A stretch of 64,000 nt of DNA from Herbidospora cretacea (GCF_001570605.1 NZ_BBXG01000004.1:372001-436000), one strand, 5' to 3'; shown: positions 1 to 8,655, numbered from the stretch's first letter. A program made the numbers and translations. The notes: generated by a model not told the origin, from the letters alone.

Positions 1-65
1 GCGTCGCCCCCATCCCCGAGCTGCTGGAGAGCGTGACCACGTCGGTGGAGTGGATCAGCTTCTGA
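1..65 (+). CDS. C-terminal end of a gene cut by the window edge
   Basis: An open frame entering from the left edge (reading from base 3) ends with TGA at 63-65 and encodes about 20 residues ending in VEWISF. Too little is present to recognise a family. The stop lies 22 nt before the preferred start of the PucR-type gene that follows on the same strand. Confidence 0.4.
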   Translation, partial: VAPIPELLESVTTSVEWISF

Positions 66-75
66 GGTGCTCGCC

Positions 76-81
76 TATACT
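76..81 (+). promoter_or_regulatory. -10 box of a leaderless pucR-type gene
   Basis: TATACT lies 6 nt upstream of the GTG at 88. That spacing puts the transcription start on the GTG, which would make the mRNA leaderless, as is common in actinomycetes. It argues against the longer GTG start at 67, which would place the promoter inside the coding region. No clear -35 is visible in the end of the upstream gene. Confidence 0.5.
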
Positions 82-87
82 CCGGGC

Positions 88-1704
88 GTGAGTCAGCGAC
101 CGCGCGCCAGCCTCGGCAGGGTCCTCGACGACCTGGGCTCCACCCTCCTGGAACTGGTCGCCGGCGACGTCGGGCAGCCCGAGGCCATCAGCGCCCTGGC
201 GATCTTCGACCCGCTCGACGAGCCCGTCCTCGCCCCCCGCTCGCTGGTCCTGGGCGTCGGCGTCGACCCGGCCGCCGGCACCCTCGCCCCGCTGCTGCGC
301 TCGCTCGGCGGCCACGCCACGGTGGGCCTGGTCGTCCGGGCCCCGGTCGCGCTCACCCCGGAGGTGCGGGCGGCGGTCGAGGAGAGCGGCGTCGCGCTGA
401 TCGGCCTGCGCCGGGGCGCGACCTGGGCCCAGCTGACCGCGCTCATCCGCACCATGCTCTCCGAGGGCGACATCGGGGTCATCGGCCACGAGTCGCTCGG
501 CGGCCTGCCGTCCGGCGACCTGTTCGCGGTCGCCAACGCCGTGGCCGCCCTCCTCGACGCCCCCATCACCATCGAGGACCGCAGCTCCCGCGTCCTGGCC
601 TTCTCCGGCCGCCAGGACGAGGCCGACCCCTCCCGCGTGGAGACCGTCATCGGCCGCCAGGTCCCCGAGCGCTACGCCAACCGCCTGACCGAACTCGGCG
701 TCTTCCGCGACCTCTACCGCTACCAGACCCCCGTGGTCGTCAGGCCGCAGGACCTCGGCTACGACGAGACCACCGTGCAGCGCGTCGCCATCGCGGTCCG
801 CGCGGGCGACGAGGTCCTCGGCTCGATCTGGGCCGCCATGGACGGCGAGGTCGACGGCGAACGCACCCAAGCCCTCCTCGACGCCTCGAAACTGGTCGCG
901 CTCCACCTGCTGCGCCTGCGGGCCGGCGCCGACGTCCAGCGCAGGCTCCGCACCGACCTCATCGGCACCGTCCTGGAAGGCGGCGCCGGCGCCCGCGACG
1001 CCCTGGCCCGCCTCGGCCTGTCGGCCCGCCGCCTCGTCATCGTCAGCGCCGCCCTGCTCACCGGCGACGACCACGCCCACTCCGACCTCGAACGCCTGGC
1101 CGACGCCCTGTCGGTCCACCTGTCGGCGACGGTCCCGTCGTCGGCGGTGGCCGCCGTGGGCGGCACCGTCTACGGCCTGCTCCCGGTCGTCGTCACGGCG
1201 GGCAGCCCCGAACAGCGGGCCGCCCGGCTGGCCGCCGACTTCGTCGACCGCGTCGACGGCAACCTCCACGCCATCGTCGCGGTCGCCCCGGCGGGCTCCG
1301 ACATCAGCGCCATCGTCCACGGCAAGGCCCAGGCCGACCGGGTGCTGCGGGTGATGCGCGAGGGCCACACCAGCCTGCGGGTGGCCCGGCTCGACGACGT
1401 CCAGACCCTCGCCCTGGTCCTGGAGCTCCGCGACCTCGCCGCCGCCCGGGGCGAGCGCCCCGGCGGCGCGATCGCCCGGCTGATGGAGTACGACGAACGC
1501 AACAACGCGGGCCTGGTCGAGACGCTGGAGGCCTGGCTCGACGCCCTGGGCGACGTGACCAAGGCCGCGAGCGACCTGTTCATCCACCCCAACACCCTGC
1601 GCTACCGCCTCAGGCGCGTCACCGAGGTCGGCGAGATCGACCTCACCGACCCGGAACAGCGCTTCGCCGCCATGCTCCACCTCCGCATCCTGGCCCCCCG
1701 CTGA
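88..1704 (+). CDS. PucR-family transcriptional regulator
   Basis: A 538-residue regulator with the PucR/CdaR-type architecture: an N-terminal PucR-like sensory region (about residues 10-125), a middle GGDEF-like domain (about 150-400), and a C-terminal PucR helix-turn-helix where the pattern IHPNTLRYRLRR followed by LTDPEQRF is diagnostic. Family members are cytoplasmic activators or repressors of purine, amino-acid or sugar-acid catabolism, and the ligand cannot be told from sequence. The GTG at 88 is chosen because of the -10 box at 76-81; an in-frame GTG at 67 would add seven residues. The target genes may lie to the left, outside the window, because the next gene to the right is convergent. 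Confidence 0.85.
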   Translation: MSQRPRASLGRVLDDLGSTLLELVAGDVGQPEAISALAIFDPLDEPVLAPRSLVLGVGVDPAAGTLAPLLRSLGGHATVGLVVRAPVALTPEVRAAVEESGVALIGLRRGATWAQLTALIRTMLSEGDIGVIGHESLGGLPSGDLFAVANAVAALLDAPITIEDRSSRVLAFSGRQDEADPSRVETVIGRQVPERYANRLTELGVFRDLYRYQTPVVVRPQDLGYDETTVQRVAIAVRAGDEVLGSIWAAMDGEVDGERTQALLDASKLVALHLLRLRAGADVQRRLRTDLIGTVLEGGAGARDALARLGLSARRLVIVSAALLTGDDHAHSDLERLADALSVHLSATVPSSAVAAVGGTVYGLLPVVVTAGSPEQRAARLAADFVDRVDGNLHAIVAVAPAGSDISAIVHGKAQADRVLRVMREGHTSLRVARLDDVQTLALVLELRDLAAARGERPGGAIARLMEYDERNNAGLVETLEAWLDALGDVTKAASDLFIHPNTLRYRLRRVTEVGEIDLTDPEQRFAAMLHLRILAPR

Positions 1705-1708
1705 GAGC

Positions 1709-2893
1709 TCAGACGGGCAGCCCGATCAGCTCCTCCTGGACGGAGCTCAGCGCCAGATCCACGCCCCCCGCGAGCACCGGGTTGCCCTCGAGCGCCGACA
1801 GCCGCACCCGGGGGCGGGAGTGGGTGAGCGCGTGCAGTTCGCGTTCGACCAGGTCACGCAGGTACTCCCCACCCGCCGAGGGCAGCCCGCCAGCCAGCAC
1901 GACGAGCCCGGGGTCGACGACCGACGCGACGGCCGCCAGGCCCACCGCCAGCCGGGACGCCACCAGCCGCAGCCCCGCCGCGGCCTCCTGCGCCGCCCGG
2001 CCGGTGCCCCCGGCCAGGTCGACGGCCGCGGCCACGGCCCGGCGGAAGTCGGGGGCCTCGACGCCGTAGGTGCGCAGCAGGTCGTGGACCGCCGGGCCGC
2101 CGACCAGGGCCTGGTAGCCGTGGTGGCCGTACCGGCCGCCGTCGCGGGCGGTCGGGACGCCGGGCGTGGGCATGTAGCCGACCTCGCCCGCGCCGCCGAA
2201 GAAGCCCCGGTGCAGCCGGCCGCCGATCACCAGCGCGGAGCCCAGGCCCTCGTCGGCCCAGAGCAGCACGAAATCGGGGCAGTCGGCCGCCGCGCCGTGG
2301 GCCTGTTCGGCGAGGGCGACGAGGTTCACGTCGTTCTCCACGTCGACCTCGGCGCCGAGCCCCTCCCGCAGCGCGGGCAGCAGGTCGGGGACGCGCCAGC
2401 CGGGCAGGTCCTCGTCGGTGGCGTAGCAGAGCAGGCCCGTGGTGGGGTCGATGGCGCCGGGCACGCCGATCACGACCCGGCGCAGCGGGCCCGGGGGACC
2501 GGCCGCCGCCACGGCCGCCGCGAGCCGCTCGACGAGGGGCGCGGGCCCGCCCCCCGCGACGGTGTGCCCGCCCCTGATCTGCCCGGTCACGTCGGCGATC
2601 CGGACGCTGATCCGGTCGCGGGTGACGTCGAGGGCGGCGACGTAGGCGGCGTCGGGGTTGATCCGGTAGATCTCCGCCGTCGGGCCGGGCTGACCGGCCC
2701 GGATGCCGTCGGCCACCACCAGGCCCGCCTCCTGGAGGCGGGCCAGCAGCTGGAACGCGGTCGGCTTGGACAGGCCGGTGAGCTCGCCGATCTGGGGACG
2801 GGTCAGCGGGCCGCGCTCCAGCAGGACCCGGAGCGCCCGGCCCTTGTTGATGGCCCGCATCAGCTTGGGCGTCCCGTGCAGCGGCGGTTTCAC
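1709..2893 (-). CDS. ROK-family repressor (NagC/XylR type)
   Basis: A 394-residue ROK regulator. An N-terminal winged helix-turn-helix (residues about 10-65, with TRPQIGELTGLSKPT) precedes a sugar-kinase-like ROK domain (about 75-390) with VIGVPGAIDP and the ENDVNLVALAE segment. The cysteine zinc signature CxCGxxGC of classical ROK kinases is absent (GHHGYQALVGG instead), which fits a repressor rather than a kinase. The GTG start overlaps the TGA of the upstream GH9 gene by 4 nt (GTGA), so the two are translationally coupled. It probably represses the GH9-ROK operon through the dyad at 4750-4768. The ligand is presumably a sugar from beta-glucan breakdown; that is inference. Confidence 0.85.
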   Translation of the reverse strand: MKPPLHGTPKLMRAINKGRALRVLLERGPLTRPQIGELTGLSKPTAFQLLARLQEAGLVVADGIRAGQPGPTAEIYRINPDAAYVAALDVTRDRISVRIADVTGQIRGGHTVAGGGPAPLVERLAAAVAAAGPPGPLRRVVIGVPGAIDPTTGLLCYATDEDLPGWRVPDLLPALREGLGAEVDVENDVNLVALAEQAHGAAADCPDFVLLWADEGLGSALVIGGRLHRGFFGGAGEVGYMPTPGVPTARDGGRYGHHGYQALVGGPAVHDLLRTYGVEAPDFRRAVAAAVDLAGGTGRAAQEAAAGLRLVASRLAVGLAAVASVVDPGLVVLAGGLPSAGGEYLRDLVERELHALTHSRPRVRLSALEGNPVLAGGVDLALSSVQEELIGLPV

Positions 2894-4719
2894 TTCGACG
2901 TCAGGGTCAGCGCGTAGAGGGCGATGGCGGCGAAGTCGTCGGCGGGCTCGGAGGCCTGCCACGAGCGGACGTCGTCGACGAAACGGCTGCCGTGGCCGGT
3001 GAACTCGGCGTAGCGGTCGACGCCGTCGGGCGGGCAGGGAGGCATCTCCTCGAAGTGCTCGCCGAGGCCGTCGTCGAACAGTCCGGCGCTGTTGGGGCCG
3101 TTGACGACGGCGCCGGTCGCGGGCCGGCCGGTGATGTTGAAGATCTGGTGGTGCGGGCAGCCGATGGAGTTCTCACCCGCCCCGGCGACGAACGACACGC
3201 CCCACGGGTTCGCGCCGAACGCCCAGTTGCGCTGCTGGGTGCCGAAGGCGTCGTAGGCGCGGTCGCCGGTCACCCGGCGGTAGAGCTGCGCGGTCGCGGC
3301 CAGGCCGAAGGCATGCGGGACGGCGTCGAACTGGTCGTGCTCGGCCCCGGCGCGGAACGGGTCCTTCGCGGCGCGCGCCGCGCCGATGTCGAGCTGCGCC
3401 CTCAGCCCGGCCAGCAGGTCGGCCTCGGAGACGGCCAGGCCGTGGGCGCGCGCCGCCCGGATGGCCTTGACGAGGTCGGCGTGGGCGAGCGCGCTGACGT
3501 CGTAGAGGTTCAGCGTGTCGCCCTGGTCGTCGTCGAGGTAGCCGCGCGCCCACCGGGCGGCGTCGGCCAGCCACCTCCCGGCGCGCGGGTCGCGCAGGCG
3601 CTGCGCGGCCAGGGTCATCTCGGCGGCGCCGAGCTGCATGTCGTCGCGCCAGACGTCCTCGGGGTAGAAGGCGTGGGGGAGTGAGGTCACGAGCTGGCCG
3701 ACGTCTTCGGTCTTGGCCATGGCGTACACGGAGGAGGCCTGTTCGAGCAGGTGGGCGGCGCGGCGGCGGTCGGGTTCGAGCTGGGCGGCGAGGGCGAACG
3801 CGGCGGCGGTGCGCCCGGCCAGGTTGGGGCTGATCGGCCGGCCGGGGGCGGCGGCGCGGAAGACGGGGCGGTCGCGGATGAAGTGGTGGCCCTCGGCGGT
3901 GTCGCCGTCGTCGGCCTCGGGCAGCCGCCAGATGTCGTGGTCGCCGACGAAGGTGCCCTCCTCGTTCCCCGCGCCGACGCCGACCTGGATGTAGAGGGTC
4001 TTGGACTTCTCGTCCCACATCTTGTCGAGGTACTTCAGGCCGTGGGCGGCCTCGTTCCGCAGGGCCGGGTCGTCGCTATGGCCGTCGCGCTGCGCGGCCA
4101 GCAGGAGCGTGTCGACGTACGCGAGGATGTGGGTGAACTTCAGGTAGTCGCCCGCGTCGAACCAGCCGCCCTCGACGTCGACCGGGCCGCCGACCTTCTT
4201 CAGCTCGCCCTTGATCTGGTCGGTGTCGGGAGCGGTGAAGGTCGGCCAGTCGTAGACGGACGCGGCGCGGTCGTTGAGGTGGCTCGGTCTGCGCGGCGCG
4301 TCCGCGCCGTCACGCTGGAGGCCGAAGAACGTCAGCACGTCGCCCGCCGGGGTCCGCGAGGGCGCGATCCGGAACTCCGACGACGTCGCGCCGCCCGCCT
4401 TGACCCGGTAGCGGCCCGGCGTGCGCAGCTTCGACAGGTCGAGGTCGTAGACGTGGGGGTAGGCGCCGTTCCACGCGCCCCGGTCGGCCCCGGCGTGGCC
4501 GGTCAGCACGGTCCGGCCACGGTGGTCGACCACGGTGAAACGGCCGGCCTTGCCGCCCGTCATCAGGTAGGCGTGCTTGCTCTCGGCCGGCCAGTAGCCC
4601 ACCTGGTCCACCCGGACGTGCGCGGGCGCGGGCGGGGGAGCCACGTCGGCCCGCGCGGGCGCGGCGATCGCGGACGTCACCAACGTCAACGCGAGCGCGG
4701 CGGGGGTCAGCCTTGCCAT
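2890..4719 (-). CDS. Secreted GH9 endoglucanase-type glycoside hydrolase
   Basis: A 609-residue protein with a Sec-type signal peptide (about residues 1-24, basic start, Ala-rich core), an N-terminal CelD-type Ig-like domain (about 32-120) and a GH9 (alpha/alpha)6 catalytic domain (about 125-605). The GH9 base motif GGWFDAGDYLKF gives D188 and D191; the HHQIFNITGR segment and a C-terminal EPADD (E591, candidate general acid) fit the family. GH9 enzymes cut beta-1,4-glucans by inversion. No carbohydrate-binding module or dockerin is attached. The stop overlaps the start of the ROK regulator by 4 nt, so the operon carries its own sensor. The exact substrate (cellulose, mixed-linkage glucan or glucosamine oligomers) cannot be decided here. 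Confidence 0.88.
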   Translation of the reverse strand: MARLTPAALALTLVTSAIAAPARADVAPPPAPAHVRVDQVGYWPAESKHAYLMTGGKAGRFTVVDHRGRTVLTGHAGADRGAWNGAYPHVYDLDLSKLRTPGRYRVKAGGATSSEFRIAPSRTPAGDVLTFFGLQRDGADAPRRPSHLNDRAASVYDWPTFTAPDTDQIKGELKKVGGPVDVEGGWFDAGDYLKFTHILAYVDTLLLAAQRDGHSDDPALRNEAAHGLKYLDKMWDEKSKTLYIQVGVGAGNEEGTFVGDHDIWRLPEADDGDTAEGHHFIRDRPVFRAAAPGRPISPNLAGRTAAAFALAAQLEPDRRRAAHLLEQASSVYAMAKTEDVGQLVTSLPHAFYPEDVWRDDMQLGAAEMTLAAQRLRDPRAGRWLADAARWARGYLDDDQGDTLNLYDVSALAHADLVKAIRAARAHGLAVSEADLLAGLRAQLDIGAARAAKDPFRAGAEHDQFDAVPHAFGLAATAQLYRRVTGDRAYDAFGTQQRNWAFGANPWGVSFVAGAGENSIGCPHHQIFNITGRPATGAVVNGPNSAGLFDDGLGEHFEEMPPCPPDGVDRYAEFTGHGSRFVDDVRSWQASEPADDFAAIALYALTLTSK

Positions 4720-4749
4720 GTGCTCCTCCTGGGACGACGACAGCGCGGA

Positions 4750-4768
4750 GTTAGTAATTGTTCCTAAC
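4750..4768. promoter_or_regulatory. Putative ROK operator upstream of the GH9-ROK operon
   Basis: GTTAGTAATTGTTCCTAAC is an imperfect dyad (GTTAG-AA-TT-CTAAC symmetry) lying 31 nt upstream of the GH9 start in an otherwise GC-rich region. AT-rich dyads with TTAG/CTAA arms are typical sites for ROK repressors. Assignment to the neighbouring ROK protein is inference from position. Confidence 0.5.
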
Positions 4769-4850
4769 TTCTACTGGACCTTAGAACCGCCCCCGAGGGC
4801 GGTCAACCACGATCCCGCGCCGTTCTCGCCCCGCAGTTGGACAACACTCC

Positions 4851-5113
4851 TTACGACCAGGCCGACCGGTTCACCGCCTCGACGACGGGGGCGGCGCCGT
4901 CCTCCGCCGCGACCCGGGCCGACAGGGCCTCGGCCCGCCGGCGCCAGCCCCGGGGTCGGTGACGGCGGTGGTGAGCGCGGCCGCCAGCCGGTCGGGCGTC
5001 AGCCGGCGGAACGGGATCGCGGCCGGAGCCACGCCGGGCGCCGTCAGCCGGGCCGCCCGGAACGGCTGGTCGTGCATGACCGGCACGGCCACGGCCGGCA
5101 CCCCCGCCCGCAC
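4851..5113 (-). pseudogene. Remnant of a UGT-type glycosyltransferase C-terminus
   Basis: Two adjacent reverse-strand frames together spell the end of a GT1/UGT-like macrolide-type glycosyltransferase: AGVPAVAVPVMHDQPFRAARL and RRLTPDRLAAAL in one frame (about 5107-4960), then RRRAEALSARVAAEDGA in another frame ending with TAA at 4851-4853. A frameshift near 4955 joins them. The donor-binding HHGGAGT motif and everything upstream are missing. It lies between the GH9 promoter and the trpBA promoter and is probably dead. Confidence 0.6.
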
Positions 5114-5195
5114 CCGTCGGCCACTGCACGCCGGAGCAGGTCACGGCGCTGCTCGACCATCACCTCGCGCGGCTCGCCCAGGAATCTCCTTCCGT

Positions 5196-5211
5196 AGTGT
5201 TCTAGAACAGT
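5196..5211. promoter_or_regulatory. HutC-type GntR operator, copy 1
   Basis: AGTGTTCTAGAACAGT, one base from a perfect dyad. The core GTTCTAGAAC fits the GT-N-TA-N-AC pattern of HutC-subfamily GntR sites. Copy 2 lies 28 bp downstream, centre to centre. Confidence 0.65.
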
Positions 5212-5223
5212 GCTTCTCGGGGT

Positions 5224-5239
5224 ACTGTTCTAGAACAGT
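5224..5239. promoter_or_regulatory. HutC-type GntR operator, copy 2
   Basis: ACTGTTCTAGAACAGT is a perfect 16-bp palindrome 19 nt before the trpB start codon. With copy 1 it probably binds the GntR protein encoded at the end of the same operon (7249-7974), giving autoregulation. A roadblock at or just after the promoter would repress. Confidence 0.7.
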
Positions 5240-5258
5240 CTGCAGAGAGAAGGCGATC

Positions 5259-6470
5259 ATGGGCGAGATGTCCTGGTCCGGCCGGCGGGGCGTGGCGCTG
5301 CCCGCCCGCGCGATGAGCGACCCCGGCGTCACCGGCCGGTTCGGCGGCTACGGCGGGCGGTACGTCCCCGAGTCGCTGATCCCGGCCTGTCACGAGATCG
5401 AGGCGGCGTTCCGGGAGGCCTGGGAGGACCCCGAGTTCCGCAACCGGCTCGACACCCTGCTCACCGTGTACGCCGGCCGCCCCACCCCGCTGACCCCGGC
5501 CTGGCGGCTGTCCCAGGAGCTCGGCATCACCCTGCTGCTCAAGCGCGAGGACCTGACCCACACCGGCTCCCACAAGATCAACAATGTCGTCGGCCAGGCG
5601 CTGCTCGCCCACCGGATGGGCAAGCGGCGGCTGCTGGCCGAGACCGGCGCGGGCCAGCACGGCGTCGCGACCGCCACGGCCGCCGCGCTCCTCGGCCTGG
5701 AGGCCACGGTGTTCATGGGGGAGCGCGACATCGAGCGGCAGGAGCTCAACGTCCTGCGGATGAACGTGCTGGGCGCGGAGGTGGTGCCGGTCACGACGGG
5801 GAGCCGCACGCTCAAGGACGCCTGCAACGAGGCGATGCGCCACTGGGTGTCGTCGGTGGACGACTCCTACTACTGCATCGGCACGGTGATGGGCCCGCAC
5901 CCCTATCCGTGGATGGTGCGCGAGTTCCAGCGGGTGATCGGCGACGAGGCCCGCGTGCAGTGCGCCGCCGCGCTGCCGGTCGGGGTGCCCGACTACGTGG
6001 TGGCCTGCATCGGCGGCGGTTCCAACGCGGCGGGCACGTTCGCCGGTTTCGTCGACACGACGGCCCGGCTGGTCGGGGTCGAGGCCGAGGGCGGCGCGGC
6101 GGCGACCTTCGGCCGGGCCGGGGTGCTGCACGGCTTCCGCTCGCTGGTCCTCCAGGACGACGACGGCCAGGTGAAGGAGGCCCACTCGATCGCGGCCGGG
6201 CTCGACTACCCGGGCATCGGCCCCGAGCACGCCCATCTCCGCGACGGCGGCCGAGCCCGCTACGTGACCGTGAACGACGACGAGGTGGTCCGGGCGCTGC
6301 GGTGCCTGGCCCGCACCGAGGGGATCCTGCCGGCGCTGGAGTCGTCCCACGCCCTGGCCTGGGTGATCAGGGCCGCGAAGTCGGGCGAGATCCCGGCGGG
6401 GTCGACCGTGATGATGACCCTGTCCGGCCGGGGCGACAAGGACATCGCGTCCATCAGGGAGATGCTGTGA
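5259..6470 (+). CDS. trpB: Tryptophan synthase beta chain
   Basis: A 403-residue PLP enzyme that condenses indole with L-serine to give tryptophan, working with TrpA. HTGSHKINN carries the Schiff-base lysine (K106), AETGAGQHG carries the catalytic glutamate (E128), and a GGGSNA phosphate-binding loop is present. The length is that of the usual TrpB1 family. The ATG at 5259 has a GAGAGAAGG ribosome site. There is no trpC, trpD or trpE beside it, so this looks like a dedicated second trpBA copy or a transferred pair. It is overlapped 4 nt by trpA and preceded by twin GntR dyads, so expression is probably controlled by the operon's own regulator rather than by attenuation. Confidence 0.93.
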   Translation: MGEMSWSGRRGVALPARAMSDPGVTGRFGGYGGRYVPESLIPACHEIEAAFREAWEDPEFRNRLDTLLTVYAGRPTPLTPAWRLSQELGITLLLKREDLTHTGSHKINNVVGQALLAHRMGKRRLLAETGAGQHGVATATAAALLGLEATVFMGERDIERQELNVLRMNVLGAEVVPVTTGSRTLKDACNEAMRHWVSSVDDSYYCIGTVMGPHPYPWMVREFQRVIGDEARVQCAAALPVGVPDYVVACIGGGSNAAGTFAGFVDTTARLVGVEAEGGAAATFGRAGVLHGFRSLVLQDDDGQVKEAHSIAAGLDYPGIGPEHAHLRDGGRARYVTVNDDEVVRALRCLARTEGILPALESSHALAWVIRAAKSGEIPAGSTVMMTLSGRGDKDIASIREML

Positions 6471-7291
6471 CCGCGCCGCTGGAGGAGTTCCTGCGCGCCC
6501 GCCGCGCCGAGGGCCGGCGGCTGCTGGTGCCCTACGTCACCGCTGGCATCGCTCCCGGCTGGACGGACGTCGTCCGCGCCTACGCCGACGCCGGGGCCGA
6601 CGCCGTCGAACTGGGCTTCCCGTTCTCCGACCCCATGCTGGACGGGGTCACGATCCAGGAGGCCTCCGACCGGGCGATCGCGGCCGGGGCCACGGTCAGG
6701 GGGATCCTGCGCGAGGTGGCGGCGCTCGACGTGGCGGTGCCGCTGGTCGCGATGACGTACAGCAACCTGGTCTTCCAGCGGAGCGGCGCGGAGTTCTGCG
6801 CGGAGCTGCGGGCGAGCGGGGTGGGCGGGCTGATCGTGCCCGACTTGCCGCTGGAGGAGGTCGGCGAGCTGGCGGACGCGGCGGCGGCCGAAGGCGTGGA
6901 CCTGGTGCTGCTGGCCGCGCCGTCGTCGTCGCGGGCGCGGCTGCGCGAGGTGGCGGAGCGGAGCCGGGGTTTCGTGTACGCGCTGACGCGCATGGGCACC
7001 ACCGGCGAGCGCGGCGAGGTCCCCGAGGCGGCGGCCCGGCTGGGCCGGGACCTGAAGGAGCTCACCGACCGGCCGGTCCTGTTCGGTTTCGGGGTGTCGA
7101 ACCCGGCGCAGGCGGCGGACCTGGCCGGGCACGCCGACGGCGTGGTGGTGGCCTCGGCGCTGATGCGCCGGCTTCTCGACGGTGCGGGCGCGGGCGAGCT
7201 GGGAGAATATGTGGCGAGCATTCGACGCGTCCTCGACCAGGGAGCCAGATGGGCAGTACACCCCGCTACCGCGCCATCGCCGACGACCTGA
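6467..7291 (+). CDS. trpA: Tryptophan synthase alpha chain
   Basis: A 274-residue TIM-barrel that cleaves indole-3-glycerol phosphate and channels indole to TrpB. ELGFPFSDP and MLDGVTIQ hold the two catalytic acids (E48 and D59). LTRMGTTGER matches the flexible loop and GFGVSNP the phosphate-binding region. The GTG start overlaps the trpB stop (GTGA). The C-terminus extends 43 nt into the following gntR gene, so all three genes are likely one transcript. Confidence 0.9.
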   Translation: MTAPLEEFLRARRAEGRRLLVPYVTAGIAPGWTDVVRAYADAGADAVELGFPFSDPMLDGVTIQEASDRAIAAGATVRGILREVAALDVAVPLVAMTYSNLVFQRSGAEFCAELRASGVGGLIVPDLPLEEVGELADAAAAEGVDLVLLAAPSSSRARLREVAERSRGFVYALTRMGTTGERGEVPEAAARLGRDLKELTDRPVLFGFGVSNPAQAADLAGHADGVVVASALMRRLLDGAGAGELGEYVASIRRVLDQGARWAVHPATAPSPTT

Positions 7292-7974
7292 CCGACAAGA
7301 TCAAGTCAGGCCGCTACCGCGCGGGCGAGGCGCTGCCCGCGCAGCGGGAGCTCAGCGCCTCCTACGGCGTGACGATGATGACGCTGCGGCAGGCTTTGCA
7401 GGTCCTCAGCGCCGAGGGCCTGATCGTCCAGCGCGCCGGTCGCGGCACCTACGTGGCGCAGGCCAGCGCCGAATACCCGCTCGACTCGCTGCGCAGTCTC
7501 GGCGACGACCTGCGCGGGCAGGGCTGCCCGCTGCGGACCGAGGTGCTCTCGGCCGCGCTCCGGCCCGCGCCGCGCGCGCTGGGCGAGGGCCGGGCGCTGC
7601 GGCTCGTACGGGTGCGCCACCTCATGGACCGGCCCGCCGTCCACCAGATCTCGTGGATCGCCGAGCCGCACGCCTCGGCGATCAAGGCGGCCGACTTCAC
7701 CGAGGTCCCGCTCTACACCGCCCTCGCCGAGGTGGGCGTGCGGGTCCACAGGGCCACCGAGCGGGTCAGCCCGGCCCTGCTCACCGTCCAGGTCGCGGAG
7801 CTGCTGCGGCATCCGGCCGGCAGCCCGGTCTTCGTCAGCGAACGGGCGACCTACGACGACCAGGGGACGCTGGTCGTCATGGACCACGCCACGATCCTGG
7901 GCGGGGCGATGGAGATCAGGGCCGAGCGCAAGGCCACCGACCTGTCGCTGGAGTGGGTCTCCCCGGCGACCTGA
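7249..7974 (+). CDS. GntR regulator, HutC subfamily (UTRA domain)
   Basis: 241 residues: an N-terminal winged helix-turn-helix (about 5-70, with PAQRELSASYGVTMMTLRQAL) and a C-terminal UTRA effector domain (about 90-235). The start ATG at 7249 follows an AGGGAG ribosome site and overlaps trpA by 43 nt. HutC members bind small acidic or amine ligands and sites of the form GT-N-TA-N-AC, which is what lies twice before trpB. It most likely represses trpBA and itself; the ligand is unknown. Confidence 0.88.
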   Translation: MGSTPRYRAIADDLTDKIKSGRYRAGEALPAQRELSASYGVTMMTLRQALQVLSAEGLIVQRAGRGTYVAQASAEYPLDSLRSLGDDLRGQGCPLRTEVLSAALRPAPRALGEGRALRLVRVRHLMDRPAVHQISWIAEPHASAIKAADFTEVPLYTALAEVGVRVHRATERVSPALLTVQVAELLRHPAGSPVFVSERATYDDQGTLVVMDHATILGGAMEIRAERKATDLSLEWVSPAT

Positions 7975-7980
7975 CCGTCC

Positions 7981-8655
7981 TCAGACGGGGATGTCGAGCA
8001 CGACCGCGTGGCCGCCGTCGGCGTCGGCGAGGTGCTCCTCCAGGGCCGGTCCCGTGATCTTCAGGTCGTGGCGGCCGAGCCAGGCGAACAGGTCGTGGCC
8101 CGCCCGCACCACCCCCTCCGGGGTGGGGACCACCGCTCTGACCACCTGACGGGCGGGCAGGGTGAGGCGTTCGCCGCCCTCGTCGGCCACGGCGGCGGCG
8201 AAGGTGCCGTCGAGCCACGTCAGCAGTGTCGCCGGGCACACGGCGGCCAGTTCTGAGGGGTCGGTCACGGTCAGCCGCCGCACCGTGAGACGGCGCGCTC
8301 CTGCGGTGGTGATCCGGGGGACGACCGACAGGGGCTCGGCGAGGTAGTGCTCCGCCTCGGCGGCCGTGGCCGTCAGGGCGGCGGCCTCGGCGCGCAGCCG
8401 GGTGAGGGTCTCCTCGACGGCCCGGCGGGTCTCCGTCTCCGGGGCGTCGAGCAGGTCGGCGATGTCACGTAACGACAGGCCGAGACGCTGGAGGGCGCGG
8501 ATGCGTTCGAGGCGGGTCAGCTCGGCGACGCCGTACCAGCGGTAGCCGGTGAGGTGGTCGACGGCGGCGGGCCTGAGCAGCCCGGTCCTGTCGTAGTGGC
8601 GCAGGGTGCGCTCCGACACCCCCGCCATGTGGGCCAGCCGCCCGATACGCCACAT
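7981..8655 (-). CDS. MerR-family regulator with GyrI-like effector region
   Basis: 224 residues. The N-terminal MerR helix-turn-helix (about 1-70, VSERTLRHYDRTGLLRP and YRWYGVAEL) is followed by a coiled linker helix (about 70-110) and a C-terminal GyrI/AraC-E-like ligand domain ending in GHAVVLDIPV. Members of this type often sense amphipathic drugs. It is divergent from the membrane-protein gene at 8696 with only 40 bp between start codons, so it probably controls that promoter. It contains a TTA leucine codon at 8470-8472. Confidence 0.82.
   Translation of the reverse strand: MWRIGRLAHMAGVSERTLRHYDRTGLLRPAAVDHLTGYRWYGVAELTRLERIRALQRLGLSLRDIADLLDAPETETRRAVEETLTRLRAEAAALTATAAEAEHYLAEPLSVVPRITTAGARRLTVRRLTVTDPSELAAVCPATLLTWLDGTFAAAVADEGGERLTLPARQVVRAVVPTPEGVVRAGHDLFAWLGRHDLKITGPALEEHLADADGGHAVVLDIPV

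Noticed and set aside
55-1680. Long reverse-strand open frame opposite the PucR gene
   Set aside because: Low-complexity Gly/Ala/Val/Asp-rich translation with no domain; it is the antisense shadow of a clear PucR gene, as are similar frames opposite most genes here.
5120-5208. Forward frame ending at TAG 5206-5208 and reading TPEQVTALLDHHLARL
   Set aside because: It looks protein-like, but it has no start or upstream domain in frame and overlaps the operators; it could be a remnant of an old gene end, too short to call.
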